Shown here piece by piece: positions 42,134-49,847 of a stretch of 64,000 bases of DNA. A program made the position numbers and the translations under genes. The notes under the pieces were generated by a model, which was not told the origin of the DNA, ran no database searches, and was given only the letters and a program-made list of their open reading frames with translations. This DNA is from Modestobacter sp. DSM 44400 (GTDB taxonomy: Bacteria > Actinomycetota > Actinomycetes > Mycobacteriales > Geodermatophilaceae), in the NCBI RefSeq assembly GCF_900107175.1, contig NZ_FNOZ01000016.1, positions 1 through 64,000 on the forward strand. The letters are read 5' to 3'. Numbering within the stretch: the first letter of the stretch is position 1; each line of letters begins with the position of its first letter.

Positions 42134-43146
42134 GCGGGCACCGGCTCGGCGTGCGGCGTCTCCGGCTCGGCCGACAGCCGCTTCCGGAAGACCCAGTACG
42201 TCCAGGCCTGGTAGGCGAGCACGACCGGCAGGCCGATCCCGGTGGCCCAGGTCATCACGGTGAGCGTGTAGTCGCTGACCGAGGCGTCGGCGAGGGTGAC
42301 GTCGAAGGCGGCGTCGACCGTGGAGGGGACGGCGACCGGAAAGGCCGCGCCGAAGATCGTCGCCGCCGAGCCCAGCAGCACGACCGCCCAGGCGGCGAAG
42401 GCCTGGCCCTCGCGGTCCACCCGGATCCGGGCCCAGCTGACCAGCACCGCCAGCGCCGCCACCAGCCACAGCACAGCGGTGGCCGGCGTCCCCGAGCGCA
42501 GGTGCACCAGTCCGGCCCAGGCCAGCAGCGGCAGCGCGGCGACCGGCGCCCAGCGCCGGGCGAAGGCCCGGGCGGCCAGCCGCACCGGCCCGTCGGTCTT
42601 CAGCGCCAGGAACACCGCCCCATGCACCAGCGAGTACGCCAGCACGGCGACCGCCCCCAGCAGCGCCGGCCAGCCCAGCCCGGCGAACGGGCCGCCCACC
42701 CGGTTGCCGTCGGCGTCGATCGGCAGTCCGAGGGTGGTGGCGCCCAGCGCGGCGCCGATGCCCAGGGCGGCGATCAGCGAGCCGGCGGTGATCACGTGGG
42801 TCCAGGTGCTGTCCCAGCGCTCGGTGTGGTGCGAGTGCCGCCACTCGAAGGCGACCGCCCGGATGATCAGGCCGAAGAGCACCAGCACGAACGGCAGGTA
42901 CAGCGCGGGCAGCCAGGTGGCGTACCAGCCGGGGAAGGCCGCGAAGACCGCACCCGTGGCGGTGATCAGCCAGACCTCGTTGCCGTCCCACAGCGGGCCG
43001 ATCGACCGCAGCATGAGGTGCCGGTCGACCGGGCGGCGGCCCAGCAGTGGGAGCAGGGCGGCGACACCGAAGTCGAAACCCTCGAGCAACAGGAAACCGG
43101 TCCACAGCACCGCGACGGCGGCGAACCAGAGGGTCTGCAGGTCCAT
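42130..43146 (-). CDS. cydB: Cytochrome bd oxidase subunit II
   Basis: 338 residues, eight to nine hydrophobic helices. It opens with LQTLWFAAVAVLWTGFLLLEGFDFGV, the standard CydB start, followed by GPLWDGNEVWLITATGAVFAAFP and FEWRHS; the C-terminal YQAWTYWVFRKRL is also typical. It packs against CydA in the quinol oxidase. GAGGAG precedes ATG 43146. It lies 19 bp after cydA and overlaps cydDC. Confidence 0.93.
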   Translation of the reverse strand: MDLQTLWFAAVAVLWTGFLLLEGFDFGVAALLPLLGRRPVDRHLMLRSIGPLWDGNEVWLITATGAVFAAFPGWYATWLPALYLPFVLVLFGLIIRAVAFEWRHSHHTERWDSTWTHVITAGSLIAALGIGAALGATTLGLPIDADGNRVGGPFAGLGWPALLGAVAVLAYSLVHGAVFLALKTDGPVRLAARAFARRWAPVAALPLLAWAGLVHLRSGTPATAVLWLVAALAVLVSWARIRVDREGQAFAAWAVVLLGSAATIFGAAFPVAVPSTVDAAFDVTLADASVSDYTLTVMTWATGIGLPVVLAYQAWTYWVFRKRLSAEPETPHAEPVPA

Positions 43147-43165
43147 GGTCGTCTCTCCTCGGATC

Positions 43166-44716
43166 TCAGTACGCGAAGGACAGGACGTCGTCGGCGTCGC
43201 GCCCGCCCGGGAGGTCGTCGTCCGGGGTCCCCTCGGGGGTGTGCCCGGGGGTGGGGGCGCTGTCGGCGGTGGTCACCCCGCGGCGCACGAAGCGGGTGAT
43301 CAGCCACAGCTCGACCACCGCGAGCGCGCCGTAGACCGTGGCCAGCCCGATGAGCGAGGTGAGTACCTCGCCGGCGGTGACGCCGGGGGAGACGGCCTGG
43401 GCGGTGAAGAAGTACACCTGCTCGGCCCGCGGGACGTCGGGGTTGGGGTAGACCACGAACGGCTGGCGGCCCATCTCGGTGAAGATCCAACCCGACACGT
43501 TGGCGACGAACGGGGCACCGACCGCGAGCAGTGAGCCGTAGACCCCGATCCTCGAGGTCGGCACCCGCCCCCGGCGGGTGGCCCAGAGCGCGTAGGCGGC
43601 CACGCCGGCCGAGACCATCCCCATGCCGACCATCAGCCGGAAGTTCCAGTAGGTGACCGCCAGCAGGGGGGTGTAGTCGATCGGCCGGCCGGCCTGGTCG
43701 CCGTAGTGCGCCGGGTCGTCGGGATAGGTGGCCCCGTAGGCCGCCGCGTAGGACTCCTGCAGCTCGTTGACCCCGGGCACGGCGGTGGAGAAGTCGCCGT
43801 GGGCCAGGTAGCTCAGGATGCGGGGAATGGTGATCGAGTGGACGTCGTCGCACTCGTTGCTGCCGAGCTTGCCGAACGCGAAGACCGAGAACGGCGCGGG
43901 CGCCTCGGTCTCGCACAGCGCCTCGGCCGAGGACATCTTCAGCGGCTGCTGGGCGTACATCAGCTTGCCCTGGTAGTCACCGGTCAGGGCGACCAGCGCG
44001 AAGGCGGCGAGCGAGACGAAGCCGCCGAGCCGCACCGACCGGCGCCAGACCGAGTGGTCCACGTCCGTAGTCGGTGCATCGGCCATCGTCCGCCGGCGCA
44101 GGTGCCACAGGCCGATACCCACCAGCAGGGCCCCGGCGACCATCAGCGAGGCAACGATGGTGTGGCTGAAAGCGGCCAGCGCGGTGTTGTTGGTCAGGAC
44201 GGCGAGGAAGTTGACCTGCCGCGGCCGGCCGGTCGCGTCGTCGGTCACGACGCCGACCGGGTGCTGCATCCACGAGTTGGCCGCGATGATGAAGTACGCG
44301 CTGACCACCGAGCCGATGACCGCCGCCCACAGCGCGGCCAGGTGCAGCTTTTTCGGAATTCGGCCCCAGCCGAAGATCCACAGGCCCAGGAAGGTGGATT
44401 CCAGGAAGAAGGCCAGCAGCGCCTCCAGGGCGAGCAAGGAGCCGAAGACGTCGCCGACGAAGCGGCTGTACTCGCTCCACGCCAGCCCGAACTGGAACTC
44501 CTGGACCAGCCCGGTGGCCACGCCGAGGACGAAGTTGATCAGGTAGATGCGGCCCCAGAAGCGGGTCATCCGCAGCCACTCGGGCTTGTCCGTGCGCGCC
44601 CACATGGTGTGCATCACGGCGACCAGCACACCCAGTCCGATGGTCAACGGGACCATCAGGAAGTGGTAGACGGTGGTGATCCCGAACTGCCAGCGGGCGA
44701 TGTCGAGCACGTCCAC
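43166..44716 (-). CDS. cydA: Cytochrome bd oxidase subunit I
   Basis: 516 residues from GTG 44716. ARWQFGITTVYHFLMVPLTIGLG gives the haem ligand H18; other blocks are RFWGRIYLINFVLGVATGLVQEFQFG, ESTFLGLWIFGWGR, ANSWMQHPVG and GWIFTEMGRQPFVVYP. The Q-loop between helices 6 and 7 is of the short type. High-affinity quinol oxidase for low oxygen or inhibitor stress. Its promoter region faces a BlaI/M56 pair and holds two BlaI-like palindromes. Confidence 0.93.
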   Translation of the reverse strand: MDVLDIARWQFGITTVYHFLMVPLTIGLGVLVAVMHTMWARTDKPEWLRMTRFWGRIYLINFVLGVATGLVQEFQFGLAWSEYSRFVGDVFGSLLALEALLAFFLESTFLGLWIFGWGRIPKKLHLAALWAAVIGSVVSAYFIIAANSWMQHPVGVVTDDATGRPRQVNFLAVLTNNTALAAFSHTIVASLMVAGALLVGIGLWHLRRRTMADAPTTDVDHSVWRRSVRLGGFVSLAAFALVALTGDYQGKLMYAQQPLKMSSAEALCETEAPAPFSVFAFGKLGSNECDDVHSITIPRILSYLAHGDFSTAVPGVNELQESYAAAYGATYPDDPAHYGDQAGRPIDYTPLLAVTYWNFRLMVGMGMVSAGVAAYALWATRRGRVPTSRIGVYGSLLAVGAPFVANVSGWIFTEMGRQPFVVYPNPDVPRAEQVYFFTAQAVSPGVTAGEVLTSLIGLATVYGALAVVELWLITRFVRRGVTTADSAPTPGHTPEGTPDDDLPGGRDADDVLSFAY

Positions 44717-44755
44717 CGCGGTCTCCTCTGCGACTGTCGTACGATCGTCGAGTTC

Positions 44756-44774
44756 TTTCTACGCCCCGTAGAGA
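44756..44774. promoter_or_regulatory. BlaI/MecI-like operator 1
   Basis: The 15-bp core TCTACGCCCCGTAGA is a perfect inverted repeat with a 3-base spacer. It lies 40-58 bp before the cydA start and is close to a second copy, with centres 23 bp (about two helical turns) apart. Confidence 0.7.
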
Positions 44775-44779
44775 GACTT

Positions 44780-44796
44780 TTCTACGCGACGTAGAA
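44780..44796. promoter_or_regulatory. BlaI/MecI-like operator 2
   Basis: TTCTACGCGACGTAGAA is a perfect 7-bp inverted repeat around CGA. The TCTACG...CGTAGA half sites resemble the TACTACA/TGTAGTA-type sites of BlaI-family repressors. Position suits control of both blaI and cydA. Confidence 0.7.
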
Positions 44797-44814
44797 CAGC
44801 TCGGTGTGAGCTGT
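44796..44814. promoter_or_regulatory. Extra inverted repeat before the BlaI-type gene
   Basis: ACAGCTC-GGTGT-GAGCTGT, 7-bp perfect arms, lies between operator 2 and the gene start. It could be a 5'-UTR hairpin or another binding site. Confidence 0.4.
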
Positions 44815-44828
44815 CCGACAGGAGATCG

Positions 44829-45212
44829 ATGAACTCGCTGGGTGAGCTGGAGCGCGCGGTGCTGGAGCACCTGTGGGCGGTCGGCGGCCCGGTGACGGCC
44901 GCCCGGCTGCGCGAGGTCTTCGCCGACCGGGGGCTGGCGCTGACCACGGTGCACACGGTGCTGACCCGGCTGGAGCAGAAGGGCTTCGTCGTCTCCGACA
45001 CCGCCCGGCCGCGGCAGTTCACCGCCCGCGCCTCTCGCGAGGAGCACGCCGCCGAGCTCATGCACGAGGTGCTTGGGCAGGCCGGCGACCGACAGGCCGC
45101 GCTGGCCCGCTTCGTCGGATCGGTCAGCGCCGACGAGGTCGACCTGCTGCGCCAGCTGCTGGCAGCGCACCCCGAGGCAGGGCACCGCACGGGCGAGCCC
45201 GGCGCCGGCTGA
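44829..45212 (+). CDS. BlaI/MecI/CopY-family transcriptional repressor
   Basis: 127 residues. Winged-helix N-terminus LGELERAVLEHLWAVGGPVTAARLREVF, recognition segment LALTTVHTVLTRLEQKGFV, and a C-terminal dimer helix (LARFVGSVSADEVDLLRQLL). CAGGAG precedes ATG 44829. These repressors are inactivated by cleavage or ligand; the next gene is the M56 partner typical of BlaR/MecR systems. It is probably autoregulated through the two palindromes upstream. Confidence 0.9.
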   Translation: MNSLGELERAVLEHLWAVGGPVTAARLREVFADRGLALTTVHTVLTRLEQKGFVVSDTARPRQFTARASREEHAAELMHEVLGQAGDRQAALARFVGSVSADEVDLLRQLLAAHPEAGHRTGEPGAG

Positions 45213-45214
45213 GC

Positions 45215-46162
45215 GTGCTGCCGGCCACCGCGGTCTCCCTCGCCGTCCTTGCCGGGCTGCTCGCCTGGCCGGTCCCGGCGGCGCTCGCCCGGGCCGGCTG
45301 GCCGCGGCGCGACCCGCTGGTCGCGCTGCTGTGCTGGCAGGCGGTCGGGCTGGCCGGCGGTCTGTCGATCATCGGCGCGCTGCTGGTGCATGGGCTCGCC
45401 CCGTGGGGGCGCTCGCTGCCGGCAGCCGCCTGGGCGGTGCTGACCGGGGACCCGGCGAGCAGCCGCGTGCGCGGTGACCACTGGGTGACGCTGACGCTGG
45501 CCGCGGTGTTGGCCGCCGAGCTGCTCGGCGTGCTCGCGCTGTCGTTCGTGCGGACCGCCCGTACCCGGCGCCGGCACCGGGCAATGCTGGAGATGCTCGT
45601 CCGTCCGAGCGGGGTCGCCGGCGACTCCGTGGCAGGGGTGACACTGCTGCTGGAGCACCCCGCGCCGGTGGCCTTCTGCATCCCCGGCGCGCGGCCGCTG
45701 CTGGTGCTCTCCTCCGGGATGCTCGCCGAACTGGACGAGGCGCAGCTGGCCGCCGTCGTCGCCCACGAGCGGGCGCACCTGCGTGAACGTCACCACCTGC
45801 TGCTGCTGCCCTTCGTCGCCTGGCGGGCGGCGCTGCCCGTCCTCCCGGCGGCCGACCGGGCGCACGACGAGGTGCGCGACCTGGTCGAGATGCGGGCCGA
45901 TGACGTCGCGGTGGCGTCGCTCCGCTGCCCGGAGCCCCGCCGCACCCTGGCCGCGGCGATCGTCGCGGTGGCCGGCGGCGCGGGCGGCGAGGTTCCGGCC
46001 GGTGCCCTCACGGTCACCGGCGGGGCCGTCGCGGTGCGCGTGCGGCGGCTGCTCGCCCCGGCCCGGCCGCTGCCGGCTGCCGGCCGGGTGGGCGCACTGG
46101 TGAGCGCACTCGCCCTGTTGCTGGTGCCGACGCTGTTGCTGGTCGCGCCCGCCGTCGTCTGA
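45215..46162 (+). CDS. M56-family membrane metallopeptidase (BlaR1-like, no sensor domain)
   Basis: 315 residues from GTG 45215. Hydrophobic helices flank a zinc motif VVAHERAHL (H184, E185, H188); helices at the N-terminus (AVSLAVLAGLLAWPV) and the C-terminus (VGALVSALALLLVPTLLLVAPAVV). There is no penicillin-binding sensor domain, so the signal is not obviously a beta-lactam. It starts two bases after the repressor gene and probably triggers its loss. Confidence 0.85.
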   Translation: MLPATAVSLAVLAGLLAWPVPAALARAGWPRRDPLVALLCWQAVGLAGGLSIIGALLVHGLAPWGRSLPAAAWAVLTGDPASSRVRGDHWVTLTLAAVLAAELLGVLALSFVRTARTRRRHRAMLEMLVRPSGVAGDSVAGVTLLLEHPAPVAFCIPGARPLLVLSSGMLAELDEAQLAAVVAHERAHLRERHHLLLLPFVAWRAALPVLPAADRAHDEVRDLVEMRADDVAVASLRCPEPRRTLAAAIVAVAGGAGGEVPAGALTVTGGAVAVRVRRLLAPARPLPAAGRVGALVSALALLLVPTLLLVAPAVV

Positions 46163-46178
46163 TTCCGGTCGGAGCCGG

Positions 46179-46526
46179 TCAGTCGGTCCGGTCTGCGCCG
46201 CGTTCGCGGCGCGCGGCGTCCCGCTCGTCACGGGCCGTGTCGGCGTCGGCGCGCGCGTCGGCCAGGTCGTCCTGCAGCCCCAGGATCACCTGGGCCGAGG
46301 TGAGCTGGTGGCCGTCGTCCAGGAGCCCGCGGACCCGGGCGGCCACCTCGAGCTGGTTGCGGGAGTAGCGGCGGTGGCCACCGGAGGACCGTCCCGGGTG
46401 CAGCACGCCGGCGGAGTCCAGGCTGCGCAGGAAGGCCGCCTGGACGCCGAGCAGTTCGGCGGCCTGGCTCATGGTGAGCACGGGGTGGTCGGGGTCGTCG
46501 AGTGCGCCGAGGGGGTCGGTGGTCAT
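46179..46526 (-). CDS. MerR-type HTH regulator (HspR-like position)
   Basis: 115 residues from ATG 46526. HTH block LTMSQAAELLGVQAAFLRSLDSAGVLHPGRSSGGHRRYSRNQL is MerR type, followed by a helical tail DDLADARADADTARDERDAARRERG likely forming a coiled coil. It is the second gene after hsp20, as HspR-type regulators often are, so control of the small heat-shock protein is likely. Confidence 0.8.
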   Translation of the reverse strand: MTTDPLGALDDPDHPVLTMSQAAELLGVQAAFLRSLDSAGVLHPGRSSGGHRRYSRNQLEVAARVRGLLDDGHQLTSAQVILGLQDDLADARADADTARDERDAARRERGADRTD

Positions 46527-46603
46527 CGCTTCCTCCGGAGTCGGGCGCTGGGACGACGGAGGGGCGGGGCCGTCCGGCCCCGCCCCTCCCGAGTCGGCGT
46601 CGG

Positions 46604-47095
46604 TCAGCTCTCGACCGACCGCTGGGCGGACTCGCCCTCGATGGTGTGCGCCTCCACCGAGGCCGGGCTGTCGGCGCGTGTGACGCTGATCTTGCGGGCC
46701 TTGGCCTTCTCCTCGACGGGGATGCTGACGGTCAGCACCCCGTCGTGGTAGCTGGCCTCCAGCCGGTCGGTGTCCAGGCTGCGGCCCAGGACCAGCTGGC
46801 GGGTGTAGCTGCCGAAGGGGCGTTCGGCGACCGCCCACTCGGCGTTCTCGAGCTGTGGCACCGACCGCTCGGCGCTGATCGTCAGCGTGGTGCCCTCCAC
46901 GGACAGGTCGATCGAGCCGGGGTCGACGCCGGGCAGGTCGAAGTGGGCGACGAAGTTGTCGCCGACCCGGTAGGCGTCCATCGGCATGCCGGCCAGCGAG
47001 CGGGCGGTGGTGGTGCCGCTGCGGCCGGTCAGCTGGTCCAGCGCACGCATGGCGGCGGACGTGGCGGCGAACGGGTCGTAGGCGGTCAGCATCAT
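46604..47095 (-). CDS. Hsp20/alpha-crystallin family chaperone
   Basis: 163 residues. The alpha-crystallin domain runs from PMDAYRVGDNFVAHFDLPGVDPGSIDLSVEGTTLTISAER to DGVLTVSIPV, with the conserved G-V-L motif. ATG 47095 is nine bases after a strong AGGAGG. It prevents aggregation of unfolded proteins. A good -35/-10 pair is seen upstream on this strand. Confidence 0.9.
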   Translation of the reverse strand: MMLTAYDPFAATSAAMRALDQLTGRSGTTTARSLAGMPMDAYRVGDNFVAHFDLPGVDPGSIDLSVEGTTLTISAERSVPQLENAEWAVAERPFGSYTRQLVLGRSLDTDRLEASYHDGVLTVSIPVEEKAKARKISVTRADSPASVEAHTIEGESAQRSVES

Positions 47096-47168
47096 GGCGG
47101 GGTACCTCCTGAGCGTGCGGTGGTCGTTTCTCGGCAGCGTGGTCGCTGGTATTTCCAGTGGCAACTGC

Positions 47169-47197
47169 AGATTATCTCTGCAGCGCCTGCAGGTAAA
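47169..47197 (-). promoter_or_regulatory. Probable promoter of hsp20
   Basis: On the minus strand TTTACC and TAATCT are separated by 17 bases. The spacer and flanks contain three CTGCAG copies, two of them forming an inverted repeat over the -10, a possible regulator site. Confidence 0.5.
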
Positions 47198-47245
47198 CAT
47201 CTGTTGTCGAGGACATCCCGTTGTGTCGGCTGGCAGGCTGTAGGC

Positions 47246-48292
47246 GTGCCCGGACCGGCCTTCACGCCCGCTGCCGAGCTGTCGGGCCGGTTCTACGTCG
47301 CGGTCGTGCGCCCTCTTCTCGCCGGACGACCGCACGCTGCCGCGCTGCTGGGCGGGGGCTCCGACGTCCTCGGTCACGACACGCCTCGCTCGACCGACCA
47401 CGGCTGGGGCCCGCGGCTGCTCGTCCTCCTCGACGACCCGCGTGAGGTCCCTGCGTGCCGGGAGCTGATCGACGCACGGCTCCCGGAGCACTTCGCCGGC
47501 TGGCCGACCCGCTTCGGCTGGGACGACGTCGCCCCCCGGCACCACGTCGAGGTCACCACCCTCGCCGACTGGCTGACCGGGTTCCTGGGTGTGGACGCGT
47601 CGGCGGGGATGTCGACCCTCGACTGGCTGCTCACGCCGCAGCAGCGGCTGCTCGGGGTGGTGGCCGGGCGCGTGCACGCCGATGACTCCGGTTCGCTGCG
47701 CGCCGTCCGGGAGTCGCTGCGCTGGTATCCCGACCAGCTGGAGCGGTGGTTTCTGGCCTGCCAGTGGCACCGGATCGCCCAAGAGGAGGCCTTCGTCGCC
47801 CGCACGGCCGAGGTCGGGGACGAGGTCGGCTCCGCGGTGGTCGCGGCCCGGCTGGTCCGGGACCTGATGCGGCTGGCGTTGCTGCTGGACCGGCAGTACG
47901 CGCCCTACAGCAAGTGGCTGGGCACCGCGTTCGCCGCGATGACGCACCCGGACGACCTGCCCGGGCACCTGACCGATGCGGTGCACGCGCCGGACGACGC
48001 CGGGCGCGAATCCGCGCTGGCCGACGCCTACCGGGCGCTGGCCCACCGGCAGAACGCCCGCGGGCTCGTGGCACCGCTCCACCCGGCCATCACCGCCTAT
48101 CACCGTCGGCCGGCCCAGGTGCTGATGGCGGACCGGTTCGCCGAGGCGATCCGGGCGAGCATCGCCGATCCGGGACTGCGCTCGCTGCCGCTGCTCGGCT
48201 CGGTCGACCAGGCGGTCGACAGCGCCGACATCCTGTCCGACCCGGTGCGCTACCGGCGGCTGGCCGCGCTGTACGGCGACCTCCGCACCTGA
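47246..48292 (+). CDS. DUF4037-domain protein, nucleotidyltransferase-like
   Basis: 348 residues from GTG 47246. ALLGGGSDVLGHDTPRSTDHGWGPRLLVLL resembles the GS...D.D core of nucleotidyltransferase folds. The C-terminal part (LDRQYAPYSKWLGTAFAAM, QNARGLVAPLHPAI) is typical of DUF4037. A role in nucleotide transfer, perhaps to antibiotics or RNA, is possible but untested. Confidence 0.75.
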   Translation: MPGPAFTPAAELSGRFYVAVVRPLLAGRPHAAALLGGGSDVLGHDTPRSTDHGWGPRLLVLLDDPREVPACRELIDARLPEHFAGWPTRFGWDDVAPRHHVEVTTLADWLTGFLGVDASAGMSTLDWLLTPQQRLLGVVAGRVHADDSGSLRAVRESLRWYPDQLERWFLACQWHRIAQEEAFVARTAEVGDEVGSAVVAARLVRDLMRLALLLDRQYAPYSKWLGTAFAAMTHPDDLPGHLTDAVHAPDDAGRESALADAYRALAHRQNARGLVAPLHPAITAYHRRPAQVLMADRFAEAIRASIADPGLRSLPLLGSVDQAVDSADILSDPVRYRRLAALYGDLRT

Positions 48293-48298
48293 GGCCGA

Positions 48299-49690
48299 TC
48301 AGTGCCGCCAGCGCACCGCCGCCGCGACGCCCGCGGGGGAGACCCCGTCGAACAGCGCGATCTCGCCGCGCCGGACCTCGGCGATGCTCACTGACAGCTC
48401 CTCGCCGAACGCCTCGGTCAGCACGGCGTCGGACTCGAAGGCGCGCACGGCCTCCTCCAGGGACGTCGGCAGCCCGCGGATCCCGGCGTCCCGCCGTCCC
48501 TCGTCGGTGAGCGTGCCCGGGTCGATGCCCACTGGCTCGGGCAGCGTCGACCCGGCGCGCAGCCCGGCCCGGCCGGCGGCCAGCAGACCGGCCATCAGCA
48601 GGTACGGGTTCGCCGCGGCGTCGACACTCTTGACCTCCACGTTGGCCGCCGACTGCCGCTCGCCGTCCGCGCCGGTGACGAACCGCAGCGCCGTCTCCCG
48701 GTTCTCCAGCCCCCAGGCCGCGTAGGCGCCGGCCCAGTGCGACGGCACCAGCCGGAGGTAGGAGGCGACGCTGGGTGCGCCGAGCGCCAACAGCCCCGGC
48801 AGGTGGTCCAGCACCCCGGCCATGAAGGCCTCGCCGTCCGCGGTCAGCCCGAAGGTTCCCGGGCCGCCGTTCATCAGGTTCTGGTCCTCACGCCACACCG
48901 ACAGGTGCACGTGCCCGCCGTTGCCGACGCCCTCCGCGGTCACCTTGGGGGAGAAGGACACCCGCAGCCCGTGCTGGGCGCTGATCGCCCTGATCGTGGC
49001 GCGGACCAGCACGCTGGTGTCCGCGGCGCCGATCGGGTCCTCCGCGGCGACCGACACCTCGAGCTGGCCGGCGGCGTACTCGGGGTGGAACTGGTCGACG
49101 ACGACGTTCTGCGCGTCGAGGGCCTCCAGCAGGTCCCGGCCGTAGTCGGAGACCTCGATCAGCCGGGTCAGCCCGTAGGCGGGGCCGGTGAGTGCGGGAA
49201 CGAAGGCGTCCGGGTCGTCGGGCAGGCCAGCGGCCTGCGACGCCACCCATTCGATCTCGAACGCGGCCTTCACGGTGAACCCCTCGCCGGCCAGCTCCCC
49301 GGTCAGCCGGCGCAGCAGCGAGCGGGAGTCCTGGACGTGCGGCTGGCCGTCCTGGCGATAGCGGTCGACGGGCGCCCAGGCCCAGCCGGGTTGGCCGGCC
49401 AGCAGGGTCAGCCGGGACAGGTCGGGGTGCAGCCGCAGGTCGCCGAGGGCGCTGCCGGCGTACCGGCCGGCGACGATCGAGTCGTCGAGCAGGAAGCCGT
49501 CGAAGACCGGGCTCATGCCCACACCCCAGGCGGCGGCGCTGGGCAGCTTGCCCAGCGGCACGCTCTTCGTCCGGGTGATGCCGCTGGTGTCCACCCACGG
49601 CAGGACGACGCCCACCACGCCGATCTCGGACAGTTCCTCGACGGCGGCCTCGGCCACTGCCCGTCGCTCGTCCCGTTCCTGCAGGTCCAT
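48299..49690 (-). CDS. Glutamine-synthetase-family ligase (gamma-glutamyl-amine synthetase candidate)
   Basis: 463 residues from ATG 49690. ATP/metal blocks AAFEIEW, GNGGHVHLSVW and ASYLRLVPSHWAGAYAAWGLENRETALRF are clear, and the late VEVKSVDAAANPYLLMAG has Lys where true glutamine synthetase has Arg. Such GlnA3/GlnA4/FluG-like enzymes in actinobacteria join glutamate to amines (polyamines, ethanolamine) rather than ammonia. It is divergent from an APC permease; an ethanolamine-specific role is only a possibility. Confidence 0.8.
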   Translation of the reverse strand: MDLQERDERRAVAEAAVEELSEIGVVGVVLPWVDTSGITRTKSVPLGKLPSAAAWGVGMSPVFDGFLLDDSIVAGRYAGSALGDLRLHPDLSRLTLLAGQPGWAWAPVDRYRQDGQPHVQDSRSLLRRLTGELAGEGFTVKAAFEIEWVASQAAGLPDDPDAFVPALTGPAYGLTRLIEVSDYGRDLLEALDAQNVVVDQFHPEYAAGQLEVSVAAEDPIGAADTSVLVRATIRAISAQHGLRVSFSPKVTAEGVGNGGHVHLSVWREDQNLMNGGPGTFGLTADGEAFMAGVLDHLPGLLALGAPSVASYLRLVPSHWAGAYAAWGLENRETALRFVTGADGERQSAANVEVKSVDAAANPYLLMAGLLAAGRAGLRAGSTLPEPVGIDPGTLTDEGRRDAGIRGLPTSLEEAVRAFESDAVLTEAFGEELSVSIAEVRRGEIALFDGVSPAGVAAAVRWRH

Positions 49691-49847
49691 CGGTCGTCCT
49701 CCGGGTGCTCGTCGACTGCGCGCCGTCCGCGCATGCTGCCCCGTCGCTGTAAATGTTGAGTCAGAGGGGTCCCGGCGGCCGCCTGATCGGGGCACACTTC
49801 CTGCGCGCTGTGGCCGTTGAGCGCAGCAACGACGTCAAGGAGGTCCC

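Noticed and set aside
39134-42214. 1026-codon plus-strand frame opposite cydDC
   Set aside because: Shadow of the fused transporter; composition is Gln/Gly/Arg/Pro-rich and no fold is recognisable.
47160-47200. HAIR (HspR) or CIRCE element before hsp20
   Set aside because: Neither CTTGAGT-N7-ACTCAAG nor the CIRCE inverted repeat is present; only CTGCAG repeats and a sigma-70-like promoter are seen.
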